A DNA stretch of 64,000 bases from Ignavibacteria bacterium UBA2360. Lineage in GTDB: Bacteria > Bacteroidota > Ignavibacteria > Tepidaquicellales > OLB5. The stretch is taken from contig DDTQ01000011.1 of the NCBI GenBank assembly GCA_002344125.1, positions 579,245 to 643,244 of the forward strand, given 5' to 3'. The notes beneath the pieces are model-generated. The model worked only from the letters and a program-made list of their open reading frames with translations, had not been told where the DNA came from and did no database searches. Of this stretch, positions 33,956 to 41,926 are shown in pieces (the stretch's first letter is position 1; every line of letters begins with the position of its first letter). The position numbers and the translations under genes were made by a program.

Positions 33956-34641
33956 CTATTGTGTTGTTTAATTAAATCATTTTTATTTAGATAAATGTGA
34001 AGTGAAAAATCATCCGCCCAGTGGTTTCTACCACCGCATTGTGATCTATTAATTATAATATAACATTCCTGTTTACCGGGTAATATTAATTCATAACCAG
34101 TCGTATAAGAGTTAATTGAAATTTCGTTTAATTTGTGATCAAAGCCATTGAAAACAGTATTTATTGTATAATCATAATCTTCATTATCGTGAAAACATTT
34201 GGCACAACCTACGCCTATATAAATATTTGAATATCCGGTTTGATTTCCATTTAAAGTTATATAACACTCTGAAGAATTGTACTTATCTTTAGATTTTTTG
34301 CTTTTCAAAATCAATTTATCGGTTAATTTACCATCTTTTGATTTGTTTAAATACAATTGTTTATCAAATACAATAAACCCGATATTATCTAAGGCAGACC
34401 ATTCGACATTAATTTTTTTATCAGATTGTTCTGGTAACAATGAATATATTAAATCATACAATTCAATCGATTCGCCTTTTTTGTGGGTTTTTACAGGCTG
34501 CGTTGAAGTTTGCTTAGTTTGTGCGATAATCTCTTTTTTATCAGAATTTTTTACGCTATCAAAACTTTGTTTTGAGATTCCATCCTGTTTTGAGCAGCCC
34601 AGAGAAAATACAACGGTAATTATAAATATAACTAGTCTCAT
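33952..34641 (-). CDS. Lipoprotein, unknown
   Basis: This 229-residue protein has a lipoprotein signal (VVFSLGC|SKQD, Cys16) and a Lys/Thr/Gln-rich linker to about residue 60. The remainder is a beta-rich domain, with a CxxC-like pair in IGVGCAKCFHD and RSQCGGRNHWADDF near the end. I do not recognise it. It overlaps the next gene by 4 bases (coupled). It has the same lipobox context as the partner lipoprotein (CSKQD). AT-rich, as is the rest of the island. Confidence 0.6.
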   Translation of the reverse strand: MRLVIFIITVVFSLGCSKQDGISKQSFDSVKNSDKKEIIAQTKQTSTQPVKTHKKGESIELYDLIYSLLPEQSDKKINVEWSALDNIGFIVFDKQLYLNKSKDGKLTDKLILKSKKSKDKYNSSECYITLNGNQTGYSNIYIGVGCAKCFHDNEDYDYTINTVFNGFDHKLNEISINSYTTGYELILPGKQECYIIINRSQCGGRNHWADDFSLHIYLNKNDLIKQHNR

Positions 34642-34648
34642 TTTACTT

Positions 34649-34882
34649 TTAGTTTTTTAATTTATCAAAAATTTTCTTTCCAAAATTATCCCACATGGTT
34701 TTATGGAAAACCACAAATAAAATAATTAACCCTAATAATAATGCTCCCAGAATCAAAGGTAATCCACAGCATACTATCCCTGAACCATCCTGCAGGAATA
34801 GAATTAAAACAAATGCAACTATGTTAAATGAGCCCAATGTCCATTTCAAGAACTCATTATATTTCTTTAACGCTTGTTTCAT
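34649..34882 (-). CDS. Small two-helix membrane protein
   Basis: This 77-residue protein has a basic N-terminus and two membrane helices (about 17-30 and 38-60), the first loop holding IVCCGLP. It lies between the WD40-OmpA gene and the lipoprotein pair on the same strand, with gaps of 7 and 30 bases, so these genes probably form one operon. Family not recognised. Confidence 0.55.
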   Translation of the reverse strand: MKQALKKYNEFLKWTLGSFNIVAFVLILFLQDGSGIVCCGLPLILGALLLGLIILFVVFHKTMWDNFGKKIFDKLKN

Positions 34883-34912
34883 GTTAGTGTATTCTAAGTT
34901 TATAAATGACAG

Positions 34913-37486
34913 TTACTTTCCTGTTATTGTAAATTCAACTCTGCGGTTAAGTTGCCTGCCTTCTTCAGTATCATTTGAGGCAACGGGATTGCTTTCGCCA
35001 AATCCTTTAAATGTTACCCTTGATGCCAGAATATTATTCTGCAAAAGGTAGGTATAAACTGCTTTCGCGCGGTTTTCGGAGAGTTTCAGATTGTACTCAT
35101 CTGTGTTAACGTTATCAGTATGACCGGAGATCTGAATTGTAATACCGGGATTTTGATTCAAAAAGCTCACCACCCTCTGCAGCTCCGGAAAAGATTCATC
35201 TTTTAGCTGAAATTTACCGGAATCAAAGAATATATTGTTCAGCTTAATGGTTTCACCAACCTGAATGGGCACTAGATATAAATTCCTCTCAATTTCTTTA
35301 TACCTGCTTAACTCAGATGCGTCAATGTTATCATTTACAGATAAATATCCGTCTGCTTCAGCCCTGAACCCGTACTTCCTTCCTTTTGGCAGAGTTATTT
35401 TATAGTCTCCTGTAGCCGGGTCGGTTCTTGCTATACCCTGCTCAATACCGCTTGGCAGCATTTCATAATAGATCTTTGCATCAATTGGCTGACCTGATCT
35501 GCTATCAAGCACCTTACCGCTTACCATGAAGACCGGTTCAGACCTGACTCTTTTGGGGATTTTTATCCTGTAAATATCTTCATTGTTACCAGCAGAACTA
35601 GAAACAAAATAAGCATATTCACCAGATGCGGAGAAAAAATAATAAGCGTCAAAACCACTTGTATTAATCTGTTCTCCCATATTCTCCGGTTCACTCCAAT
35701 TCTTCCATGTATCATCAAGTCTCCTTGACATAAATAGATCAGCATCCCCAAAACCGCCCTTGCCTTTGCTTGAATAGTATAACGTCTTTTCGTCAGAAGC
35801 AAGGAATGGCGAGATTTCTTCTGAACTTGAGTTTACAACGGGCCCTAAGTTCATAGGCTCAGACCAATTGCCATCGTTTTCAGAAAATGATGCATATACA
35901 TCCCTATCCCCATAACTATCATTTCTCTCAACGGTCATTAATAAGATTTTACCACTATTAGATAAGTAATATTCTAAATATTTACCGTCATTATAGTAAT
36001 TCTTTATATTCAGTTTTTCAGGAAATGACCAGCCATCTGATTTTTTATTTGTGATTGAAATCCCAGAAGAGAGAGTTCCATCTGAATTATATACATGCCC
36101 TATAACCAGTGTGTTACCATCAGGGGTAACGCCGCCAATATGATTTGGATACTTGTTGTTTATAGGTGGACCGATGTTATATGCGATAGACCATTCACCT
36201 TCCTGTGTGAGAGCAGAAACCCAAATATCCTGTTCTTTACTGCTTCCGTAATTTTCTGGGTGGTCTTGCCTTACAAAGTAAAGTTTACGACCATCTGGCG
36301 AAATTATCGGTCGTAACTCAGTGTATGGGCTGTTAACATTTGAACTTAATAGCTCTTTTTCGGATAAGAAGTTTCCTGATAATCCTTCATAATCAAAGTC
36401 TTCAGCGAAAATTTTCAAGTCAGGTAAAATGTTTTCCGTATCCCACATTCTGATCTTACCCGCCTTGCTTCCGCTTGTTATATATTTTCCATCAGGTGAA
36501 AAAGCTGCGCATAAAACATCATCATTGAAGCCTTTGAGCTTCGATATCATCTTGCCGGTTAAAATATCCCAGGTTCTTACGCTTTTATCGTCACCTGAGC
36601 TAACAAGATATTTTCCGTCGGGCGAAAAGCAAACGGTATTTACATCACTCTTATGTCCAGAAAGGGTTTTGTGCTTGCGGAATGTTGATGAATTCCATAT
36701 TATTATTGATTCATCTTTGCTTGCGCTTGCGAAATAGCCGCCATCCGGTGAAATATCAATGTGGAAAACTTTGTCGTCATGCCCCCTTAGATCCAATGCA
36801 ACATTATTTTTTTCAATACTGTAAACCACTATATTCCCGTTAGCGCCTGTTATAATCAGATTTTTAGAGTCTGAAGTAAACAGAGAACTGAAATAATTCG
36901 CACGGTAAGATTCGGTTAAATTGTTGCCAAACAAAAAGAGCCCCAGTTTTATATCTTTCTCCAGAACCTTTATAGTTCTTAGCTGTTTTAGGTTTTCATC
37001 ACACAGTGCAACTTCATAATGATACTTTTTGTAGTCATATTTCTTTCCGTCTTCATAATAATAATGGTCAGTCATATAAAAATAGTTCACAGCAACATAC
37101 TTTTTATTGCTGCTGAAGCTAATAGAGTAGTGCCTGTGCGCATTCCGGAATTTAGCAATCTCGGCGCCGTTTTCAGGATTCAATAAGAAAGTAACGCCCT
37201 GTAATGTGGTTGCACCAAGCAGTTTATTATCCTGTGAATATTTCACACTGGTAATATTCCCTCCCAAAGAATAATTATCAATTTTAGAGCCGGTTGCCGA
37301 CTCCCAGATAATAATGCTGCCATCTTCACCACTGCTTGCAAATTTTTTCGCATCCGGCGAAAATGCTATGCAGTTAATGTTGCCAGAGTGCCCGGATAAG
37401 GTTTTTACATCCTGTGAATATACGTGAACCATAAGTTGTGTAATTGCAATTACTGATAAAACTAATTGGTAAAGTCTTTTTTTCAT
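34913..37486 (-). CDS. WD40 + PD40 propeller + CRD + OmpA protein (PorE-like architecture)
   Basis: I start at the ATG at 37486 (857 residues), after an AGGAGG ribosome-binding site; the upstream open frame is not used. Domains in order: signal peptide 1-24 (ending HVYSQ); WD40 repeats about 26-355 (such as LSGHSGNINCIAFSPDAKKFAS-type units); a PD40/TolB-like propeller about 390-645; a carboxypeptidase-regulatory-like domain about 655-735; and an OmpA C-terminal domain 750-857 with NNIFFDSGKF, SGHTDNVN, NLKLSENRAKAV and the terminal RRVEFTI. Propeller-CRD-OmpA is the layout of PorE, a T9SS component that binds peptidoglycan; here WD40 replaces the TPR. A T9SS accessory role is inference. Confidence 0.85.
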   Translation of the reverse strand: MKKRLYQLVLSVIAITQLMVHVYSQDVKTLSGHSGNINCIAFSPDAKKFASSGEDGSIIIWESATGSKIDNYSLGGNITSVKYSQDNKLLGATTLQGVTFLLNPENGAEIAKFRNAHRHYSISFSSNKKYVAVNYFYMTDHYYYEDGKKYDYKKYHYEVALCDENLKQLRTIKVLEKDIKLGLFLFGNNLTESYRANYFSSLFTSDSKNLIITGANGNIVVYSIEKNNVALDLRGHDDKVFHIDISPDGGYFASASKDESIIIWNSSTFRKHKTLSGHKSDVNTVCFSPDGKYLVSSGDDKSVRTWDILTGKMISKLKGFNDDVLCAAFSPDGKYITSGSKAGKIRMWDTENILPDLKIFAEDFDYEGLSGNFLSEKELLSSNVNSPYTELRPIISPDGRKLYFVRQDHPENYGSSKEQDIWVSALTQEGEWSIAYNIGPPINNKYPNHIGGVTPDGNTLVIGHVYNSDGTLSSGISITNKKSDGWSFPEKLNIKNYYNDGKYLEYYLSNSGKILLMTVERNDSYGDRDVYASFSENDGNWSEPMNLGPVVNSSSEEISPFLASDEKTLYYSSKGKGGFGDADLFMSRRLDDTWKNWSEPENMGEQINTSGFDAYYFFSASGEYAYFVSSSAGNNEDIYRIKIPKRVRSEPVFMVSGKVLDSRSGQPIDAKIYYEMLPSGIEQGIARTDPATGDYKITLPKGRKYGFRAEADGYLSVNDNIDASELSRYKEIERNLYLVPIQVGETIKLNNIFFDSGKFQLKDESFPELQRVVSFLNQNPGITIQISGHTDNVNTDEYNLKLSENRAKAVYTYLLQNNILASRVTFKGFGESNPVASNDTEEGRQLNRRVEFTITGK

Positions 37487-37514
37487 TTTCTGCCTCCTGA
37501 AAATGTTGGTAATT

Positions 37515-37565
37515 TTATAAAATAAAACAGGGATAACCCCGCAGCATTGCTGCGGAGCTATCCCT
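37515..37565 (-). terminator. Strong hairpin with U-tract (terminator or leader attenuator)
   Basis: On the minus strand AGGGATAGCTCCGCAGC and GCTGCGGGGTTATCCCT pair with one small mismatch region around an AAT loop, followed by a T-rich stretch (GTTTTATTTT). It lies downstream of the small secreted gene at 37618 and upstream of the WD40-OmpA start. Confidence 0.8.
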
Positions 37566-37580
37566 CTAAACGCGTGAATG

Positions 37581-37612
37581 CAAATATAATTATTAATGTT
37601 GTTAATTGTCAA
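37581..37612 (-). promoter_or_regulatory. Candidate Bacteroidota-type promoter for the WD40-OmpA gene
   Basis: On the minus strand TTG (37610-37612) and TATATTTG (37581-37588) are separated by 21 bases. Transcription would start near 37574 and run through the hairpin at 37529-37565 before the AGGAGG site and the ATG at 37486. Confidence 0.45.
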
Positions 37613-37617
37613 TTTAT

Positions 37618-37980
37618 TTATTGAATATTGATTTTAGAACTGTGCAATATATTACCATTATTATCAAAGGCCTCAAGCGTACAATCAAATTTTGCGCTCT
37701 CTTTTCCTGTTTTAAACATGACACCGTGTAAACCTTTTGATATATCCCCATCAACCAACATTGTTTTTGCGCCGGTTTGTAGATTGATTGCATATAGAAT
37801 AACGTAACAGTCATCATTCAAATTGAATTTGATATTAATGCATTCATTATTTGAATTTGCCTGAAATAATGCAAATCCCTGGCTGCCCGCAGATGAATTA
37901 TTTGTGTTTTGAGCATTTGTTGAAAAGCAAGCAAAAAACAAAAAAGCTGTGAAAAGTGCGATTTTTGATATTGTTTTCAT
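37618..37980 (-). CDS. Small secreted protein, unknown
   Basis: This 120-residue protein has a signal peptide (1-23, CFSTNAQ) and a mature domain of about 95 residues with beta strands (INIKFNLNDDCYVILYAINLQTGA-like pattern: NDDCYVILYAINL) and a final SSKINIQ. The pattern recalls a small fibronectin- or FlgD-like domain. Family not recognised. A promoter with both elements lies at 38044-38075, and a strong terminator-type hairpin follows, so it is probably monocistronic. Confidence 0.65.
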   Translation of the reverse strand: MKTISKIALFTAFLFFACFSTNAQNTNNSSAGSQGFALFQANSNNECINIKFNLNDDCYVILYAINLQTGAKTMLVDGDISKGLHGVMFKTGKESAKFDCTLEAFDNNGNILHSSKINIQ

Positions 37981-38043
37981 TTTGTTTGTTAGTTTATTTT
38001 TTATTAATTTAGTTTTAATATATTTTCCTATTCTGAACTGTTA

Positions 38044-38075
38044 CAAATATATTCACCTGCTTTAAGTTGAACAAA
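38044..38075 (-). promoter_or_regulatory. Bacteroidota-type promoter (TTTG-N20-TATATTTG) for the small secreted gene
   Basis: On the minus strand TTTG (38072-38075) and TATATTTG (38044-38051) are separated by exactly 20 bases, giving a full consensus match about 64 bases upstream of the ATG at 37980. Confidence 0.6.
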
Positions 38076-38171
38076 GAGAAATTAATCCTGAATTCATCTC
38101 AGGAAATTTCTAAAATGTATTAAAAACAGCAAAAAAAAGAACATTTCTTAATAATTCTTTCATCTCAAAAT

Positions 38172-39662
38172 ATGTTGAAAAGTAATGCTTTAGAGATCAT
38201 TAAGAGCCTCACAAAACCAGAAATTGCCGAATTCAGCGATTTTTTGTTCTCTCCTTTCTTCAATAAAAAAACGACTGTAATTAAATTATTCACTGAAACA
38301 ATGAAGTATGCCCCGGATTTTACGGATAACAGCTTAGAAAAGGAAACGTTATGGTCAAAAATATACCCCAATAAAGAATTTAACTATGGAGTTATGAAAA
38401 ACCTTATACATGATCTTACCAAACTTGCAGAAGAATATATTACACAAAAAGAATACGAGCTGAGAGAACTGCAGCAATTTGAGAATCTCTTTGCATCGTT
38501 AAGCAAAAGAAATTTAAGAAATGTTTACCTAAAAAAGGAATTATCACTTAAGAAAAATTTCAAAGACGATAATGCGGACTTTACAAATAGAACATTTGAT
38601 GAATTTTACGGCAGCTTAACAAAAATTTATGAAATAAAACTTTGGGATTCATCATTCAATGATCAGCAGAAATATTTAAATGAAGATATTTATTGCCTAA
38701 CAGATAGTTTCGTAACGGGTATTTTGGTTCATTTGATCAATGTTTATTATTTGACTGAAGTAAGCTCATATAACGATAGAGGGAAAGAAATTGCCGACAA
38801 TCCGGCAGGTATTATTTTAAAGAGTATATCGGAAGAAACTTTTCAGAACATAATAAGGGAAGTAAGTAACCGCTCAGAATTTAAATCCAGGGTAATTAAA
38901 GGTTATTTTTTGGCTCATAAAGCTAACGCAAATTTAAACGAATCCAAACATTTTTTTGAATTTAAAAATTACTTTTTGAATAATTATCAGAACATGCCAT
39001 ATAATTATATGAAAGATATGGATACTTATTTGCTAAATGTTCTATCTTCGCTTAGAGACCCCTCGGTTGATAAAAAGAGCGAGTTCTATAGTTATCATAA
39101 TTTCAGACATGCAAACAATCTTGTGCCGGAGCGAAATAATCAACTAAACAGTATGCAGTTCATACCCTGGATGTTCCTTTTTCTGGATGAAAACAAACCC
39201 GATGAACTTGAAGAATATATTAAGAGCTATAAAGATTACATTGTGGACGATGATAGAGCAGCCACTCATATTTTTGCAGAGGCGATGTCATTGTTCCTGA
39301 AATCTGAGTTCAGTAAATCATTGTCATTAGTGAATAAGATCAAATTTAAGTCGGCAATGCCGAAAAATATTCTGAAAAAATTCTCGCTCATGATCTTTTA
39401 TGAACTGAAAGATTTTGAAGGGTTTAACTTTGCTTACGATTCCTATAAACATTTTTTAAGCTATGGTGATTGGGCCAAAAAAGATTGGTTAGAGCATTAT
39501 ATAGAAAAGACCAAAATATTCGCGGGGGTAATAGACACATTATTTAAGTTATGGGAATCAGAAGATAGAACCAGAATATTAGCTTACGAAAATGAACTTG
39601 TTAATCTTAATATAGATAACAAGAAATGGTTTCTGAGAAAAATTAATGAATTAAAAGATTAG
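38172..39662 (+). CDS. Unrecognised helical-repeat protein, paralogue 3 of 4
   Basis: This is a 496-residue soluble helical protein and the most AT-rich of the four copies. The N-terminal block has SLTKPEIAEFSDFLFSPFFN, APDFTDNSLEKETLW, IYPNKEFNYGVMKNLIHDL and KLAEEYI; the C-terminus is KKWFLRKINELKD. The middle is less similar to the others than the ends. It lies in the candidate island, just before the right 65-bp repeat. No Shine-Dalgarno site is evident. Function unknown. Confidence 0.75.
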   Translation: MLKSNALEIIKSLTKPEIAEFSDFLFSPFFNKKTTVIKLFTETMKYAPDFTDNSLEKETLWSKIYPNKEFNYGVMKNLIHDLTKLAEEYITQKEYELRELQQFENLFASLSKRNLRNVYLKKELSLKKNFKDDNADFTNRTFDEFYGSLTKIYEIKLWDSSFNDQQKYLNEDIYCLTDSFVTGILVHLINVYYLTEVSSYNDRGKEIADNPAGIILKSISEETFQNIIREVSNRSEFKSRVIKGYFLAHKANANLNESKHFFEFKNYFLNNYQNMPYNYMKDMDTYLLNVLSSLRDPSVDKKSEFYSYHNFRHANNLVPERNNQLNSMQFIPWMFLFLDENKPDELEEYIKSYKDYIVDDDRAATHIFAEAMSLFLKSEFSKSLSLVNKIKFKSAMPKNILKKFSLMIFYELKDFEGFNFAYDSYKHFLSYGDWAKKDWLEHYIEKTKIFAGVIDTLFKLWESEDRTRILAYENELVNLNIDNKKWFLRKINELKD

Positions 39663-39711
39663 TTAACTCCAATTTTAGAATATACCAAGTGGTAATTTAT
39701 GGGTAACTTGC

Positions 39712-39776
39712 CGGCATACTAGCGATAGTTCACCACGAAAAGAAGGCAGAGGGTTTAAAGCACAGCTGGCATTAAG
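39712..39776 (+). repeat. 65-bp direct repeat, right copy
   Basis: This is an exact copy of the permease gene 3' end (32114-32178), here outside any gene and 50 bases after paralogue 3. Confidence 0.95.
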
Positions 39777-39790
39777 TAGTTCTGCCTGCG

Positions 39791-39819
39791 GCATTGTAGT
39801 CATTTTGACTACAATGCTT
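39791..39819 (+). terminator. Perfect 12-bp hairpin after the right repeat
   Basis: GCATTGTAGTCA-TTT-TGACTACAATGC is a perfect inverted repeat followed by only TTT. It may be the original terminator of the permease gene, now separated from it by the island, and may also end paralogue 3's transcript. Confidence 0.55.
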
Positions 39820-39869
39820 TAAGTATATATGTTATTCCTTGTATACACACTATACGTTATTATTGCATC

Positions 39870-40220
39870 ATGAAAGAAACCAAACCGATCAGTATAGCAA
39901 TATTAGCGGCAATATTTTTAAGCTGTCTGCTGGCTATGAGCATTCAAAGCCAGCCTGTTTCAAACGATGAATTATCAACCAAAGATAAAGAAATTGCAGC
40001 ACTTAAGAGCGAAATTGAGATTTTGAAATCCGGCAAAGAAATAAACTCAGCAGGTCTGAACTCAATTACCGTAAATATCTTAATAATGCTGTTATTTTCT
40101 GCGGGAGTTGGGTTTATTTCAGCTTTTTGGGTCAAACGCAGAACAAGATCTATGTGCCACTGTCATATAAAAAGACTGAAATTAATGAAAAAAATGGCTG
40201 AAGCAAAGAGAACAATATAA
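39870..40220 (+). CDS. Small membrane protein with coiled coil, unknown
   Basis: This 116-residue protein has an N-terminal membrane segment or signal (about 8-25), a short coiled-coil stretch (KDKEIAALKSEIEILK, 39-54), a second membrane helix (about 67-90, ILIMLLFSAGVGFISAFWV), and a basic tail with CHCH. Family not recognised. It occupies the place where rimP often stands ahead of nusA, but has no RimP features. Confidence 0.5.
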   Translation: MKETKPISIAILAAIFLSCLLAMSIQSQPVSNDELSTKDKEIAALKSEIEILKSGKEINSAGLNSITVNILIMLLFSAGVGFISAFWVKRRTRSMCHCHIKRLKLMKKMAEAKRTI

Positions 40221-40365
40221 AGTCGTTCTTTTCGTGGCGGGATAGTTTTTTATTTACCTATTAGAAGCTACAAGGACACCCTTCCTGTTAACATACGTAT
40301 AATTAATAAGTTAGAGTAATTGATGCTTGTTTCTAATATATAGTGTAATATAGTAAATCCAATAC

Positions 40366-40397
40366 CTTGCATAGTTCTCAAAAAACCCCTATATTTG
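40366..40397 (+). promoter_or_regulatory. Bacteroidota-type promoter for the nusA operon
   Basis: CTTG (40366-40369) and TATATTTG (40390-40397) are separated by 20 bases. It lies 140 bases upstream of nusA and is the only such match in the 317-base region 40221-40537. Confidence 0.55.
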
Positions 40398-40427
40398 TGA
40401 GATAATTGATGTTTATGATTTGAAACT

Positions 40428-40451
40428 GGCGCTCCTAAAAGCGTCTTTTTT
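40428..40451 (+). terminator. Short hairpin with U-run in the nusA leader
   Basis: GGCGCT-CCTAAA-AGCGTC (one G-T pair) followed by TTTTTTG. It starts about 25 bases after the predicted transcription start, so it would act inside the leader of nusA, as an attenuator, rather than at the end of a gene. Confidence 0.5.
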
Positions 40452-40537
40452 GTTCTATAGACCCTGCTTTGGGGGTAGGTTTAAAAATTTATTATAAAAA
40501 TTAAATTAAATATATATAATAGTATGAGGCTTAAGAA

Positions 40538-41821
40538 ATGAAATCTGAGATAGTTGATTCCTTTTCACAGATGGTGAAGGATAAAAAGATCGACAGGGAC
40601 CTGCTTGAAAGTATAATCAAGGAAGTGTTCGGTATGATGATAAAGAAGAAATACGGTCAGAATGCAAACTATGACGTAATTGTGAATATGGATAAGGGCG
40701 ATATTGAAATGTATCTTTCAAAAGCTGTTGTTGAAACGGTTGCCGACCCTGAAACTGAAATAACAGTTGAAGAAGCAAATGAACGCTCGGGTGAAGAGCT
40801 TGAAGTAGGCGATGATTATACGGAAGTTCTTGATTACGTTACCTTCGGCAGGAGGCACATTGTAAACCTGAAGCAGAACCTGAACCAGAAGATAAGAGAA
40901 GTTGAAAAGGAAATTATCTACAATGATTATAAAGATCTTGTTGGCGAAATAATTGTAGGTGAAATATACCAGATAAAGCCTCACAGCATATTGTTAATTC
41001 ATAACGGACATGAGATACAGTTTCCCAAAGGCGAACAGATAGCGCGTGAGCGATATAAAAAAGGCGAATCGATAAGAGTATATGTAAAAGAAGTTTCAAA
41101 AAAATCATCAGGTCCGCCTTCAATAATAGTATCGCGCTCCGCGGATGATTTCCTGAAGAAATTATTTGAGCTTGAGATCCCCGAGATCTACGACGGCGTT
41201 ATTGAGATAAAAGGCGTATCGCGCGAGCCCGGCGAAAGAGCCAAGGTTGCGGTTTATTCATATGATGACAGAATAGACGCGGTTGGCGCATGCGTTGGAA
41301 TGAAGGGTATCAGGATACACTCCATAGTGCGCGAGCTTGCAAACGAAAACATTGATGTTATAAATTACAGCGATGATATCGGTCTGTATATCGCAAGGGC
41401 GCTTGCGCCGGCAAAGCTTAAGGATATTTATCTTGATAAAGCGAACAAAGTCGCGAAGATTGTTGCTGATGAAGATCAGATATCACTTATAATAGGTAAG
41501 AACGGACAGAATATAAAGCTTGCAAGTAAACTGACAGATTATGAAATTGATGTTGAGCGCAACAGCGGCAGACCTAAAGATATTGAAGAAGCATTAGAGC
41601 GCGAGCTTGAACTTCAGGCTGAAGAAGCTGAAAATGAGGAACTGGAAGAATCAGAAGAAACGGCGGAAAATGAAGATGAAAACATCCCGAAACTGCCGAA
41701 GGATATGAAAGATTCCGGAGATGAAGAAGACGAAGATGATGATAGCGACGACGAAGAAGATGACGATGAAGAGGATGAAGAAGCTGACGAAAAAGAAGCT
41801 GCAGAAGAGGAAAAGAAATAA
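40538..41821 (+). CDS. nusA: Transcription termination/antitermination factor NusA
   Basis: This 427-residue protein has the NusA N-terminal RNA polymerase-binding domain (1-130, IDRDLLESIIKEVFGMMIKKKYG), an S1 domain (about 135-200), and two KH domains (about 200-350), including GACVGMKGIRIHSIVRELANE and IIGKNGQNIKLASKL, both with GxxG loops. The acidic C-terminal tail (about 355-427) is Glu/Asp-rich, with no E. coli-type AR repeats. NusA binds RNA polymerase and nascent RNA to control pausing and termination. It opens the operon nusA-infB-rbfA-truB-ribF-rpsO-pnp. A hairpin leader precedes it. Confidence 0.97.
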   Translation: MKSEIVDSFSQMVKDKKIDRDLLESIIKEVFGMMIKKKYGQNANYDVIVNMDKGDIEMYLSKAVVETVADPETEITVEEANERSGEELEVGDDYTEVLDYVTFGRRHIVNLKQNLNQKIREVEKEIIYNDYKDLVGEIIVGEIYQIKPHSILLIHNGHEIQFPKGEQIARERYKKGESIRVYVKEVSKKSSGPPSIIVSRSADDFLKKLFELEIPEIYDGVIEIKGVSREPGERAKVAVYSYDDRIDAVGACVGMKGIRIHSIVRELANENIDVINYSDDIGLYIARALAPAKLKDIYLDKANKVAKIVADEDQISLIIGKNGQNIKLASKLTDYEIDVERNSGRPKDIEEALERELELQAEEAENEELEESEETAENEDENIPKLPKDMKDSGDEEDEDDDSDDEEDDDEEDEEADEKEAAEEEKK

Positions 41822-41926
41822 GCGCGGGACCCGCGGAGTTTTAGCGGGCTGAATTTCAACACAGCACTGAACAGGATCAATAAATCTGCACATCAGTAAT
41901 ATAAAAAAGAAGGTAAAAAAAATTTA

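Larger units (their letters stand above)
32179..39776. mobile_element. Candidate 7.6-kb inserted island bounded by 65-bp direct repeats
   Basis: The segment lies between the two 65-bp copies and includes the right copy. After the right copy comes a 12-bp hairpin (39791-39817) that would suit the original end of the permease transcript. The interior looks clearly AT-richer than the flanks: for example the line starting 38521 has 17 G+C in 60, while the line starting 31561 in the permease has 28 in 60. It contains DUF4177, two CSKQ lipoproteins, a small membrane protein, the WD40-OmpA protein, a small secreted protein and helical paralogue 3. No integrase or transposase is seen. Confidence 0.4.

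Noticed and set aside
37487..37612. N-terminal extension of the WD40-OmpA frame
   Set aside because: It runs through the hairpin and promoter region. The ATG at 37486 follows AGGAGG and begins a signal peptide.
39870..40220. rimP ahead of nusA
   Set aside because: The small frame there encodes a two-helix membrane protein with a coiled coil and has no RimP features. rimP is probably elsewhere in the genome.
41614..41880. Ser-rich minus-strand frame opposite the nusA tail
   Set aside because: Its poly-Ser composition is the complement of the acidic GAN-rich codons of NusA's C-terminal tail.
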